Assembly: GCA_903859365.1 (NCBI GenBank)
Contig: CAIOMD010000005.1
Span: 1-36,168 of the forward strand
Source of the DNA: an uncultured Candidatus Saccharibacteria bacterium
Lineage (GTDB): Bacteria > Patescibacteriota > Saccharimonadia > Saccharimonadales > CAIOMD01
Direction: 5' to 3'
DNA: 36,168 nt
Shown here: one piece after another, positions 15,034 through 23,578 of the stretch
Layout: every line of letters starts with the position of its first letter
Numbering within the stretch: the first letter of the stretch is position 1
Notes under the pieces: generated by a model
Told to the model about the DNA's origin: nothing
Database searches by the model: none
Seen by the model: the letters and a program-made list of their open reading frames with translations, nothing else
Made by a program: the position numbers and the translations under genes

Positions 15034-16209
15034 ATGCCCAATAAAATAAATGAACTACCGCTTCCTGATGGAAATAACAGTGGCCAAACAAGCCAATCTG
15101 AGGCGGTTAATTATGTACGCGAAAAATTATCTAATTTTTATCCAGATGAGCCCAACGTACAGGACGAAGCACAAGAAATTACTATGCTCGGTGCTAAATC
15201 TGACCACCAAGTCTTTATTAATAATTTACTCAACTCCGGTAAAAATTTAGCCCAAATTCAGACGGAATGGCACCTGTATTATCAGGATTTGAGTGATGAA
15301 CAAAAACATACCATCTGGCAAGAATATTACGATAACCATGCAGAACTTACGAAGCAAAAAAATACAGGCCAGCACCGCAATAATGGAGTTAGCCGCAAGA
15401 GTCTTTCGGAACATCAAAGTCAAGCATATTACACAGAGATTCAGGAAGCACCAAAGAAACATTCTATTTCTGGCAAAGGCATTCTAAAGAAACGCCACCG
15501 CCTGCAATCACTATTCTTTGGGCTTGGTTTTGGTGCACTTATAATTTTTATATTTCTATTTGGTTTTTTTAATGAACGTTTCATAGCTCCCTTTATTTCA
15601 CCTAGCAAAAATGTCGCACTAGCACCCCTCATTCTAGACCCGACAGGCAACAACAATGTAGGCCCAGAAAATATTTTAATTGTTCCAAAAATTAATGTCG
15701 TAGCTCCAGTTATATACGACGTTCCAAGCATCAGTCCCAATGATATGCTATTGGCACTCAATAACGGAGTCGTCCATTACCCCCAATCGTCACTCCCAGG
15801 GCAAAATGGAAATGTCGTTATTGTTGGTCATTCATCAAATAACTATTTTAATGATGGTAAATACAAATTTGCGTTTGTTCTACTAGATCAACTAGATGTA
15901 GGGGACACATTCATGATTAACTACAATTCAAAACAATACGTCTATCAAGTGTATAGTCGAAAAATAGTTGACCCCACCGACATAGCTGTACTTGGTACAG
16001 CGGATCGTCCCAGCACTGCAACGCTCATTACTTGCAATCCGGTAGGAACGTCTCTGCATCGACTCGTGCTTCTGGCAAACCAAATTAGTCCTGCGCCCGC
16101 TTCAAATTCTCCTGCACCATCATCTCCCACCTCCAGCTTACAGCCGACTATTATCCCAGGAAATTCCGAAAGCCTCTGGCAGCGTTTTATACATTGGCTA
16201 ACGAGCTAA
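15034..16209 (+). CDS. Membrane-anchored sortase-family transpeptidase
   Basis: A 391-aa protein. The first 150 residues are a polar, probably cytoplasmic extension. One membrane helix lies at about 158-180, then an outward sortase domain, then a Pro/Ser-rich tail (SPAPASNSPAPSSPTSS). Catalytic residues are visible: His266 in VVIVGHSSN, Cys334 in ATLITCNP and Arg343 in LHRLVL. LIVPKINVVAPVI near 216 is the usual first strand. Sortases join surface proteins to the envelope or to each other. The long cytoplasmic N-terminus is unusual. No LPxTG substrate was noticed in the window. It converges with the PEGA gene with one base between stops. Confidence 0.93.
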   Translation: MPNKINELPLPDGNNSGQTSQSEAVNYVREKLSNFYPDEPNVQDEAQEITMLGAKSDHQVFINNLLNSGKNLAQIQTEWHLYYQDLSDEQKHTIWQEYYDNHAELTKQKNTGQHRNNGVSRKSLSEHQSQAYYTEIQEAPKKHSISGKGILKKRHRLQSLFFGLGFGALIIFIFLFGFFNERFIAPFISPSKNVALAPLILDPTGNNNVGPENILIVPKINVVAPVIYDVPSISPNDMLLALNNGVVHYPQSSLPGQNGNVVIVGHSSNNYFNDGKYKFAFVLLDQLDVGDTFMINYNSKQYVYQVYSRKIVDPTDIAVLGTADRPSTATLITCNPVGTSLHRLVLLANQISPAPASNSPAPSSPTSSLQPTIIPGNSESLWQRFIHWLTS

Positions 16210-16210
16210 A

Positions 16211-17686
16211 TTAAAGAACGAGTTTACCGGCTTGCAACACAAACTTAGCGTTTGGCTGATAGATGATGGTATAAATCTGGTTTACGGCAGGGTTAAAATA
16301 GGCCTGAAACGCATCATCACTTTTAGTTAAATTAACAAGGTTTAAGCCATCGAATTCGAAAACATGCTCAACACCTCCACTTACAACAGAAAGATGGCTA
16401 GTATCCATCCATTTCGCTTCAAGGGACGTAGTAAGGGGCAGGTTTAAGGTAAAGCGGTAAACATGATCAAGCTCTGCATCAAAAACAACAAAATTAGTGC
16501 CTGACTGCATACTTATATAGCGAGAACTTTTTGAAAAAGAAGAAAAACTTGGATTAGTAAGTTGTAGTGCTAGCTGGGCGCTAATTGGTTGGGTGTTATC
16601 TGGAGAGACGTTATTGAGCGGATTATTATATATAAATATTTTATTTTGAACGGCTGAAGATACTACGTAATACCATGTGCCAGCATATTGCGATAAATCT
16701 AGAAGATAATGAGTGCTAGGATCAGCCGTTATGGGTTGAAGCTTGAAATGATCTTTTTGATTACTAAGAATACCTACCTGAGAAACTCCTTTTGTATCTG
16801 GAGCAGAAACATAAAGAATTAAACTATCCCCATACGACTTGAAGGCCACAATATTGGAAAGGAGAGGAGTCCCTTGAATTGAAGTTGAGTTTGCCAATTT
16901 AAGTGTTCCAGCGGCAGCATCAAAAACGAGAAATTGATTAAATTTTTTATTAAATAATGTCAGATTTGCGCTAGCTGATAGGGAAAGTGAAGTGCTTACA
17001 TTCGTAGAATTTGATACATCGTTCTTATCAATCATTAAATATTCTTTCTTACCGGACGGGAGTGTTTGCAAGAGTAAAAAGTGGTTATTGTCGTCTGCCC
17101 AACCAACGACACTAAAAGCTCCTATATTCAATGCTTCACTTTGCAAGATGGATTGCGGTACGGTGATTGTTTTGGCAGCATTTCCGGGATTAGTAGTATC
17201 AAAAACCGTAAAGTCAGGTTTCTGAGAGTTGGGCTGTATCACCAACCATTGTCCATTTAGAGATTGACTCACTAATCCGGGTGCTGCTTCGAAATTAGTA
17301 ACGTTTGAAGTAGGGATATTTTTAGGAAATAGTCGTATATAGTCATAATAGCTGACCGTGCCACCCACTACATTAATCGTTTTATTCCAATCAATGTAGT
17401 TTGTCTTTTGAACGGAAGCGTTATATGTTCCGCCTAATAAATTAAATTTGGTGTCAGTTTGACTGTTTTGGAGGGGACCATTAAGATAGATTTTTGCTCC
17501 GCTCGGACTTGAACTAAAAAAAACGAGGCCACTCTGGTTCACCCCTTTATTAGGGTCATAGCCATAGCCTTCAGCAACAAAAATTAAAACTAGCGCAGCA
17601 AGTCCTATAAGTATCGCCATCAATCCATAGCCTACAAATAGTTGAGTTGTTTTTTTTCTTTTTTCTTTAGGAGTTAAAAATTCCAT
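16211..17686 (-). CDS. Membrane-anchored PEGA-domain protein with beta-rich extracellular region
   Basis: A 491-aa protein. A short basic start (TPKEKRKKTTQ) is followed by a membrane helix at about residues 18-38, then a PEGA domain at about 50-115: FFSSSPSGAKIYLNG, LLGGTYNASVQKTNYIDW and IRLFPKNI. PEGA domains are small surface beta domains found on envelope proteins. The remaining 370 residues form repeated beta strands with turns such as GWADDNNHFLLL and DGLNLVNLTKSD, suggesting a beta-propeller. The function is unknown; a structural or adhesive role at the surface is inferred. It is divergent from the 377-aa surface protein and next to the sortase. Confidence 0.85.
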   Translation of the reverse strand: MEFLTPKEKRKKTTQLFVGYGLMAILIGLAALVLIFVAEGYGYDPNKGVNQSGLVFFSSSPSGAKIYLNGPLQNSQTDTKFNLLGGTYNASVQKTNYIDWNKTINVVGGTVSYYDYIRLFPKNIPTSNVTNFEAAPGLVSQSLNGQWLVIQPNSQKPDFTVFDTTNPGNAAKTITVPQSILQSEALNIGAFSVVGWADDNNHFLLLQTLPSGKKEYLMIDKNDVSNSTNVSTSLSLSASANLTLFNKKFNQFLVFDAAAGTLKLANSTSIQGTPLLSNIVAFKSYGDSLILYVSAPDTKGVSQVGILSNQKDHFKLQPITADPSTHYLLDLSQYAGTWYYVVSSAVQNKIFIYNNPLNNVSPDNTQPISAQLALQLTNPSFSSFSKSSRYISMQSGTNFVVFDAELDHVYRFTLNLPLTTSLEAKWMDTSHLSVVSGGVEHVFEFDGLNLVNLTKSDDAFQAYFNPAVNQIYTIIYQPNAKFVLQAGKLVL

Positions 17687-17750
17687 ATGAACATACGCTA
17701 TTTTGTCACGTTATTACTATTTTTTCCACTTTATTTAGTTAATTAAATAC

Positions 17751-17780
17751 TTGCGCCCACGATAGCCTAAAGCGTAATAT
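17751..17780 (+). promoter_or_regulatory. Promoter of the 377-aa membrane protein gene
   Basis: TTGCGC, an 18-base spacer, then TAATAT. The 10-base palindrome TTACTAGTAA begins at the end of the -10 element and covers the likely start site, so it may be an operator. Confidence 0.5.
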
Positions 17781-17823
17781 TACTAGTAAGTAATCGCAAA
17801 CTTAAGCAAGCAAAGAAGTATAT

Positions 17824-18957
17824 TTGAAAACATTTATTGAAATTAATGGCCAAAAGATTGACCCCACAACTGGCAACGTTATCGGGGTAGAAAAAATGGT
17901 CAAAAATAATAGTACTCTGAAAGTGATTGATGGCTTTGTTCGAAAAAAACCTGTAACTCCTCAAAGCGTACTAATTAAAAATCAAGCACTGGCAGCGAAA
18001 AATACACTACAGTCACAAACAACTACTACAAAACCTAGGTTATCACAGCCGATTGAAACAAAAGTACACCACTCAAAAACACAGCAATCAAAAACTTTAA
18101 TTAGAAGTTTTGTATCCAAGCCCAGTAAGACTCCGCCTCAAATAAATACCACAAAATCACTCGCTAGTAGTTCTGTTGAAAAGAGTGCTTCCGGGCGTGG
18201 CTTATTACTCAGAAGAGTTCCTGATAATAGAATAAGTAGAGCGAGCGCCACCGAAAAAAACACTGAAGTATCTCGTTTTCCTAAAATGTTCCAGTTAAAT
18301 GCGAACCCAATAAACGCACAACTTTCAGTTAAGGCACAGCCTGAACAAAATGATCCCCCTGCAGCACCTCCAACATTAATTAAACCCAAACTTGGACAAG
18401 AAAATAACCGAAGAGAAGTATTTAATCACCCTGCTAGTAACGTTTTATCTAAAAAGAACCAAAAGAGAAATAACTTTAAAAATTTCATCAGTCTTTTCAA
18501 AGTAAAACCTAAAATTGTTATAGGCTTTACCGCAACAATTGCATTGATCGCTGGTGCTGGTTATTTTGCGTATATTAAAGTACCGGCAGTTGACCTAAGA
18601 GTGGTGAATGCAAAATCTGGCTTTACTGCAACTATCCCAAGTATCACTCCTGCTGGTTTTAACTTCAAAGGACCGATGCAATTCAGCAACGGAGCTGTTG
18701 TACAGAACTTTAATAGCGTTAATCACAAGGCATTCTCTATCGTACAAAGATCATCATCCCTTACAAGTGAATCCTTATTATCTAAGTACATAACCTCATC
18801 AAATTTTAAATATCAGACATATTCTGAAAAAGGACTTAACGTTTATATATACAATGCTGGGGACGCAATGTGGGTCAATAACGGTATATGGTATAGCGTT
18901 ATAAATAATGGAAATCTCACTTCTGATGATATTCTAGCGCTGGCTGGAAGTATGTAA
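17824..18957 (+). CDS. Membrane-anchored protein with long disordered cytoplasmic region
   Basis: A 377-aa protein of unknown function. The start is TTG at 17824; no earlier ATG is in frame, and the next one would remove the well-formed opening KTFIEINGQKIDPTTGNVIG. Residues 45-230 are low-complexity, rich in Lys, Ser, Thr, Gln and Pro, and probably disordered. A membrane helix lies at about 236-255 (VIGFTATIALIAGAGYFAYI). The outward domain of about 120 residues ends with NVYIYNAGDAMWVNNGIWYSV and SDDILALAGSM. That ending resembles MucB/RseB- or DUF4367-type domains, where a similar strand pair precedes a final helix. Such domains often sense envelope state; that role is inference. Confidence 0.8.
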   Translation: MKTFIEINGQKIDPTTGNVIGVEKMVKNNSTLKVIDGFVRKKPVTPQSVLIKNQALAAKNTLQSQTTTTKPRLSQPIETKVHHSKTQQSKTLIRSFVSKPSKTPPQINTTKSLASSSVEKSASGRGLLLRRVPDNRISRASATEKNTEVSRFPKMFQLNANPINAQLSVKAQPEQNDPPAAPPTLIKPKLGQENNRREVFNHPASNVLSKKNQKRNNFKNFISLFKVKPKIVIGFTATIALIAGAGYFAYIKVPAVDLRVVNAKSGFTATIPSITPAGFNFKGPMQFSNGAVVQNFNSVNHKAFSIVQRSSSLTSESLLSKYITSSNFKYQTYSEKGLNVYIYNAGDAMWVNNGIWYSVINNGNLTSDDILALAGSM

Positions 18958-18958
18958 C

Positions 18959-18988
18959 TTGTCTCGACATCTGTTGTTATGCGATACT
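18959..18988 (+). promoter_or_regulatory. Leaderless-type promoter of gltX
   Basis: TTGTCT, an 18-base spacer and GATACT. The hexamer ends 7 bases before the gltX ATG; a TACTAT alternative shifted by two ends 5 bases before it. There is no Shine-Dalgarno sequence. Confidence 0.55.
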
Positions 18989-18995
18989 ATCTGAG

Positions 18996-20435
18996 ATGAA
19001 CAAAATAATCCGAACTCGATTTGCACCAAGCCCAACAGGTTTTTTACATGTTGGAGGGGTGCGTACAGCACTTTTTGCATGGCTCATCGCAAAACAAAAC
19101 AACGGCCAATTCATTTTAAGAATTGAAGATACCGACAAAGTACGTGAAGTAGCCGGCTCGGAACAGCACATTATTGATTCTTTGCATTTTATTGGAATTA
19201 AATGGGATGAAGGACCAGACATTGGAGGCCAGTACGGACCCTATAGACAAAGTGATAAACTGACAATTTACAAAGAGTGGGCACAGAAGCTTGTAGATAA
19301 AGGAAGGGCATACCCAGACCCATATACACAAGAAGAACTTAATCGACTTCGGGAGCAAGCTAAAATAGAAAAAAGACCATTTCTGTTCAGAGAACACCGA
19401 CCAGAAACATTTGCAAAATGGGATGGAAGTTCAACCCTACGATTCAAATCAGATCCAAAACCGTATGTTTGGTATGACGCTGTTATGGGTGAGCTTTCAA
19501 ATGGTGAAGAAGTTATTGATGATTTTATCATTATGAAAAATGATGGATATCCAACTTATAATTTTGCTCATATTATCGATGATCATCTTATGGAAATTAC
19601 CCATGTCCTCCGAAGTCAAGAATTTATTTCATCTACTCCAAAATTTCTTAATCTTTACGAAGCGCTAGAGTTTGAACGACCAATACTGGGGACACTTCCA
19701 TTTGTTATGGGCCCAGATGGAAAAAAGAAATTAAGCAAACGTGATGGTGCAAAAGACATACTCGATTACAAAAAAGAAGGGTATTCTTCCGAGGCCTTGC
19801 TTAACTTTCTCGCTACGCTCGGATGGAATGATGGAACTACACAAGAAATATTTTCAGAAAAAGAATTAATTGAAAAATTTTCAATCGAAAGAGTAAGCCG
19901 GTCAGGTGCAAAATTTGATGAGCAACGGCTTCTTTGGCTCAATGGCCATTACATCAGAGAAATGAATATAGACACCCTTTATGCCAATGCTAAAGATTAT
20001 TTTCCTAAAGAAGCATCCGCCTACGATGATGCATACAAAAAAAATGTCCTTACTATTATTCAAGAAAGATTAAAGTTCTATAGCGAACTACCATCTCTAA
20101 CTAACTTCTTCTTCGCTGAACCAGAACCCGATTTAACACTCATACAAAATAATAAGCAACTCTCAAAGGTAGAGCCAGAAACGTTGGTATCACTACTTGA
20201 AGTGGCCCTGAAAGGCCTTGACGGTATTTCTTTCGAAACTGAAAAATTAAGTGAAACACTTAACGGGCTACTCGAAAAAACAAGACAGAAACCTGCAATT
20301 CTTTTTAGTTTGATTCGAATTGTGACTACTTGGGCTCCTTCAAGCCCTGGGCTAGTTGAAAGCCTGGCAGTACTCGGAAAAGAAACTACGCTTAGTCGCA
20401 TGAAAAATGCATTGAACTTATTAAGTAAAAATTAA
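18996..20435 (+). CDS. gltX: Glutamyl-tRNA synthetase
   Basis: A 479-aa class I aminoacyl-tRNA synthetase that charges tRNA with glutamate. The start TRFAPSPTGFLHVGGVRTALF contains the HIGH-type motif (HVGG). FILRIEDTDKVREV and YPTYNFAHIIDDHLMEITHVLR are typical of the GlxRS catalytic core, and KKLSKRDGA near 245 is the KMSKS-type loop. The C-terminal helical anticodon-binding domain is complete. The bacterial Asp/Glu discriminating features cannot be judged, so non-discriminating activity on tRNA-Gln is possible. It is monocistronic or leads into the DUF3048 gene 49 bases downstream. Confidence 0.97.
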   Translation: MNKIIRTRFAPSPTGFLHVGGVRTALFAWLIAKQNNGQFILRIEDTDKVREVAGSEQHIIDSLHFIGIKWDEGPDIGGQYGPYRQSDKLTIYKEWAQKLVDKGRAYPDPYTQEELNRLREQAKIEKRPFLFREHRPETFAKWDGSSTLRFKSDPKPYVWYDAVMGELSNGEEVIDDFIIMKNDGYPTYNFAHIIDDHLMEITHVLRSQEFISSTPKFLNLYEALEFERPILGTLPFVMGPDGKKKLSKRDGAKDILDYKKEGYSSEALLNFLATLGWNDGTTQEIFSEKELIEKFSIERVSRSGAKFDEQRLLWLNGHYIREMNIDTLYANAKDYFPKEASAYDDAYKKNVLTIIQERLKFYSELPSLTNFFFAEPEPDLTLIQNNKQLSKVEPETLVSLLEVALKGLDGISFETEKLSETLNGLLEKTRQKPAILFSLIRIVTTWAPSSPGLVESLAVLGKETTLSRMKNALNLLSKN

Positions 20436-20484
20436 AGACCAGTCAATCAACTACGTTACAATAGAATGAATGAGGGTTTTTTAG

Positions 20485-21606
20485 ATGAAAAAAATGAGAT
20501 CATCACATCTGGGGCTATTAACACTTGCCTCACGTTTTTTTGATACATTACAACGAAAAATCCTCAAACATAAAGTGTATGCAGTAATCAGCACCGCTAT
20601 TTTTCTTGGAGCGGTTTTTGGAGTGCTACTTACTTTCAATAGAGATACTAATCCAAAAGGGACTGTAGCAAAATCACAAATTAATCAAGCAGACCCAAGC
20701 CAGAGTGCCCAAAGTGGGCTTTTTGTTTCACCCTTGACGGGTCAAACGCTCGCAGATAAGTCACTCGTGGATCATCAGGTGACAGCAGTAATGATTGATA
20801 ATTCTCTTCCGGCGCGCCCTCAATCAGGGTTATCGCAAGCTGGAATAATTTTTGAAGCCCTTACTGAAGGCGGCATTACTCGTTTTTTGGCACTCTATCA
20901 AGAATCAGCTCCAAACATTGTGGGGCCAATCCGAAGTGCTCGTCCGTATTTCCTTGATTATGCATTACCATTTGACGCTAGTATCGCTCATGTAGGAGGG
21001 AGCCCACAGGCTTTAATTGATATAAAAGCACTGGGGATGAAAGATATCGATCAAACAAATAACGAATCAGCATATCAACGTGTAGCGAATAAATCTGCCC
21101 CGAGTAATGTATTTAGTACATTTTCAAATCTAGACGCCCTCAATACAAAACAACGGTATCTAAAATCAAACTTCATAGGATTCAAGCATAAAACTGACGT
21201 TGCCCAAACTCCAACTGCAGGAACAATAGATTTTCTCATATCATCACAATTCTATAACTCAGAATTTAAATATAACAGCTCAACCAATTCATATCTCAGG
21301 TTTCAGGGAGGAGTTAAGCAAATAGACGCGCTGAATGGGCAGCAATTATCTCCTAAAGTCGTGATTGCCTTATTCGTTAGTCAGGCCTACAATCCCGATG
21401 GACTACACACAAGCTACAACACAACTGGTCAAGGAAAAATGTACGTGTTCCAGGATGGTATCATGTCTCCAGGTAATTGGAAGAAAACAGATAGGAAAAA
21501 TCAGTTAGAATTCACCGATCAATATGGCATGCCAATGAATATCAACGCTGGACAAACCTGGGTAACACTTATTTCGAATGATGGAGATGTTACTTTTAAA
21601 CCATAG
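20485..21606 (+). CDS. DUF3048-family membrane-anchored protein (copy 1)
   Basis: A 373-aa protein. The start ATG follows GAGGG by 7 bases and an in-frame stop lies just upstream. One membrane helix lies at about residues 34-53, with the rest outside the cell. The DUF3048 core begins at TAVMIDNSLPARPQSGLSQ and continues with IIFEALTEGGITRFLALYQ, GPIRSARPYFLDYA and IAHVGGSPQAL. The second DUF3048 domain holds YNSSTNSYLRFQGG, then VTLISNDGDVTF at the end. The family includes the B. subtilis lipoprotein YerB, and its function is not established. A close paralog sits at 28289-29446. A 42-aa membrane peptide follows after two bases. Confidence 0.92.
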   Translation: MKKMRSSHLGLLTLASRFFDTLQRKILKHKVYAVISTAIFLGAVFGVLLTFNRDTNPKGTVAKSQINQADPSQSAQSGLFVSPLTGQTLADKSLVDHQVTAVMIDNSLPARPQSGLSQAGIIFEALTEGGITRFLALYQESAPNIVGPIRSARPYFLDYALPFDASIAHVGGSPQALIDIKALGMKDIDQTNNESAYQRVANKSAPSNVFSTFSNLDALNTKQRYLKSNFIGFKHKTDVAQTPTAGTIDFLISSQFYNSEFKYNSSTNSYLRFQGGVKQIDALNGQQLSPKVVIALFVSQAYNPDGLHTSYNTTGQGKMYVFQDGIMSPGNWKKTDRKNQLEFTDQYGMPMNINAGQTWVTLISNDGDVTFKP

Positions 21607-21608
21607 CT

Positions 21609-21737
21609 ATGAGAAAAAAACGAACTCGATTAGAATACGAAGCACTAAATAGGAAGCTATTATCAGCAATTGTTACCCTTACTGCCACCTTTATAATAAC
21701 CGGGTTACTCCTTTACTTTTTTTTGGGACGAAAATAA
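21609..21737 (+). CDS. 42-aa single-helix membrane peptide
   Basis: This gene is too short for the ORF track. ATG lies two bases after the DUF3048 stop (TAGCTATG) and is probably translated by coupling. The protein starts strongly basic (MRKKRTRLEYE), then has one membrane helix at about residues 18-39 (LSAIVTLTATFIITGLLLYF) and ends GRK. The composition is clearly that of a real inner-membrane peptide, N-in. It may be a partner of the DUF3048 protein. The other DUF3048 copy has no such peptide next to it. Confidence 0.6.
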   Translation: MRKKRTRLEYEALNRKLLSAIVTLTATFIITGLLLYFFLGRK

Positions 21738-22050
21738 AGAATTGTTGTATTTAAAGCACTAGCATTATGTTCATAGAGTTGTACAATAAAAAGAGTCATG
21801 TGGGTACTAGTTTAATTACTTTTCTACTTACAGGCGTATCAAAAAAGTTTTATCTTTTTTCAAAATTTCGATATACACACTAGCCACGAGCGAAGCGTCA
21901 CTGTCGGATCAATTCAATACTGTTATCTCAACATACGATGTGATTAATGACGGAGAAATCACCCCGGTTGAATAGCACAAAATCCTTTACCGTTACTAGC
22001 AATAAATTTGTCTAGGCTCTTCTAACCATCTTAATTAAGGAAATTGAATT
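21738..22050 (+). other. 313-base stretch without an intact gene
   Basis: This holds a TACAAT hexamer ahead of an ATG that stops after five codons, a possible broken gene (next entry), an A6/T6 inverted repeat near 21841-21860, and the Shine-Dalgarno sequence AAGGA of the 88-aa gene at its end. No RNA gene was recognised on either strand. Confidence 0.5.
21798..21975 (+). pseudogene. Possible frameshifted small gene with EF-hand-like end
   Basis: ATG at 21798 reads MWVLV and stops. One frame over, 54 codons stay open from 21811 to TAG at 21973, ending in DVINDGEITPVE. That end fits an EF-hand or dockerin calcium loop at positions 1, 5, 6, 8 and 12. The open frame has no start codon of its own. 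A single indel after the fifth codon would explain both parts. A chance open frame is also possible. Confidence 0.3.
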
Positions 22051-22317
22051 ATGAAAAAAGCAGTTTTGATAGAAAAAGATATTGATTTAAAAGAAGTATA
22101 TTTCGGCAACATCCAAAAACAAATACGAACGTATCCCAAAAAAATTGAATGCGAAGGCACGACCTACACATTCAATGACGGACTTCAGTTATTAGTGCGG
22201 CAAGGTAAAGAGTTAATAAGAATTTTCGATATGACCGATGGACATGCTCATTACCGTCTCAGAAACGATGTTACCGAACAAAGATGGAGATTAATGTCCA
22301 TTACGATGAATGCATAG
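22051..22317 (+). CDS. Hypothetical protein, 88 aa
   Basis: A small basic soluble protein that I do not recognise. AAGGA lies about 10 bases before the ATG. The sequence alternates short strands and turns (KKIECEGTTYTFNDGLQLLV; LIRIFDMTDGHAHYRL; QRWRLMSITM) and is probably a small beta domain. There is one Cys. It stands alone, with a long leader upstream and an 11-pair hairpin downstream. Confidence 0.7.
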   Translation: MKKAVLIEKDIDLKEVYFGNIQKQIRTYPKKIECEGTTYTFNDGLQLLVRQGKELIRIFDMTDGHAHYRLRNDVTEQRWRLMSITMNA

Positions 22318-22367
22318 TCTAACTTCTAGTTACTAAAAAGAACGATGCCAATGTATGCGTGGTTAAC

Positions 22368-22393
22368 TAGTGGGGTTTTCACAAATCCCACTA
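22368..22393. other. 11-pair hairpin between the 88-aa gene and the oxidoreductase gene
   Basis: TAGTGGGGTTT-TCAC-AAATCCCACTA forms a continuous 11-pair stem with one G-T wobble and a four-base loop. The plus-strand T-run after it is only TTT, so as a terminator it would be weak. It lies 20 bases before the oxidoreductase ATG and just upstream of a TAGGAT hexamer. An operator role is also possible. Confidence 0.5.
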
Positions 22394-22413
22394 TTTAGTG
22401 TAGGATAGAGGTC

Positions 22414-23166
22414 ATGAGTATAACCAACCTTGCATTACCTCATAAAATTAAATTCGTAAAAAAAGAATCCATAGCACCGAATGTCTATAGTTTCCATTTT
22501 CTTCCCAAAGAGAAGTTAAAATGGAAAGCGGGACAACATGGTATTTTTGAAATACAAGAAAAAGGCAGCAAGACACTTCGTTGGCCTTTTTGGATTTCAT
22601 CTTCACCTTCTGAAGGTGAGATTGTTGTAACAACAAAACATAAAACAGACGAAACCATAGCCTTCAAACAAAGACTTATGGCGCTCAAGGCAGGTGATAC
22701 GTTAAAATTTAGAGGACCGATTGGCACTCTTCACATACCTAAGAATCCAAAAAAACATTATGCGCTTCTTGCTACGGGAATTGGAATTGCTCCTTTTAGA
22801 TCTATTCTAAAACAAATCAATGACACGAACAGCGACGCTCATGTAACGCTTTTTTTCTTAGGAAACAAAGAATTACATTATTTCAAAGAAGAGCTAAGTG
22901 CGATAGCTTCTAAAAATAAGAATATATCAATTGAATATATATATAAGCCTGACCGTATAACTGGCCAAACGATTCAAGAGGCCTTAGGAGATAAAATTTT
23001 TGAGACAATCTATCTACTTTCTGGATCATCACAGATAGTAAGAAATTACCAAAGAACCCTTCGAGGTCTAGGAATTCCTCGTCGAAACATACGAATCGAT
23101 ATATTAGTAGGAATAGATGCGCTGCGTCAACGAGTGAAAAATTTTATAGATACCACTAAAGATTAG
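22414..23166 (+). CDS. Ferredoxin-NADP reductase-like flavin oxidoreductase
   Basis: A 250-aa protein of the FNR superfamily with an N-terminal FAD barrel and a C-terminal NAD(P)-binding domain. RWPFWISSSP at about residue 56 corresponds to the FAD-binding RxYS/T motif, and FRGPIGTLHIP is the second flavin loop. ALLATGIGIAPFRSILKQI at about 119 is the pyridine nucleotide loop. VTLFFLGNKELHYFKEEL and YLLSGSSQIVRNYQRTL match the usual strand order. The electron partner is unknown. The final residues (DILVGIDALRQRVKNF) differ from classical FNR. It is followed after 11 bases by a zincin gene, then msrA, suggesting a redox/stress group. Confidence 0.88.
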   Translation: MSITNLALPHKIKFVKKESIAPNVYSFHFLPKEKLKWKAGQHGIFEIQEKGSKTLRWPFWISSSPSEGEIVVTTKHKTDETIAFKQRLMALKAGDTLKFRGPIGTLHIPKNPKKHYALLATGIGIAPFRSILKQINDTNSDAHVTLFFLGNKELHYFKEELSAIASKNKNISIEYIYKPDRITGQTIQEALGDKIFETIYLLSGSSQIVRNYQRTLRGLGIPRRNIRIDILVGIDALRQRVKNFIDTTKD

Positions 23167-23177
23167 CGAGAAATAGT

Positions 23178-23555
23178 ATGCTCATTATTGATGAGAAGGA
23201 ATTCGAACAATTGGCGAGTGCGGCCATTGATTCATTACCCGATGAAGTGATTAAAAACATGAAGAACGTAGCCATCGTAGTTGAGGATGAGCCGTCCGAA
23301 GTACAAAGAAAGAAATTTCATTTAAACGCTCATACAACACTTTTTGGGCTTTACGAAGGCATCCCACTTATAAAAAGATCTGCAAACTATAGTCTCGTTG
23401 CTCCAGATAAAATAACAATCTTCAGAAATCCACTCGTGATGAGTGCTGCCACCCTTGATGATCTGAAAAATAAAATAAAACGAACCGTCTGGCATGAGAT
23501 AGCCCATCACTATGGTCTAGACCACGATAGAATTAATGAGCTTGAAAAAAAATGA
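23178..23555 (+). CDS. Zincin-like metallopeptidase (DUF1025/MMP1 family)
   Basis: A 125-aa protein. Near the C-terminus, TVWHEIAHHYGLDHDRINEL holds HExxH followed by a third zinc ligand, the pattern of the minimal zincin family of Thermus protein TTHA0227. TTLFGLYEGIPL and PDKITIFRNPL earlier are the conserved family strands. It is cytoplasmic, with no signal. The substrates of the family are unknown. The ATG is 11 bases after the oxidoreductase stop. The msrA promoter lies inside its last codons. Confidence 0.92.
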   Translation: MLIIDEKEFEQLASAAIDSLPDEVIKNMKNVAIVVEDEPSEVQRKKFHLNAHTTLFGLYEGIPLIKRSANYSLVAPDKITIFRNPLVMSAATLDDLKNKIKRTVWHEIAHHYGLDHDRINELEKK

Positions 23556-23572
23556 AGAAATAGCGCTATACT
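23542..23572 (+). promoter_or_regulatory. Leaderless-type promoter of msrA
   Basis: TTGAAA, a 19-base spacer and TATACT, the latter ending 6 bases before the msrA ATG. No Shine-Dalgarno sequence is present. It lies over the stop codon of the zincin gene. Confidence 0.6.
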
Positions 23573-23578
23573 ATAGAC

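Noticed and set aside
17767-17964. 65-aa minus-strand ORF
   Set aside because: It lies across the start of the 377-aa gene and its promoter, has no ribosome site, and is rich in Phe/Asn/Cys, as expected from the reverse of an AT-rich gene.
21738-22050. tmRNA or other structured RNA in the long gap
   Set aside because: No tRNA-like ends, no tag-peptide frame and no strong GC helices were found; only AT-rich inverted repeats.
22368-22393. Strong terminator after the 88-aa gene
   Set aside because: The stem is good but only three T residues follow on the plus strand, so it is listed only as a hairpin.
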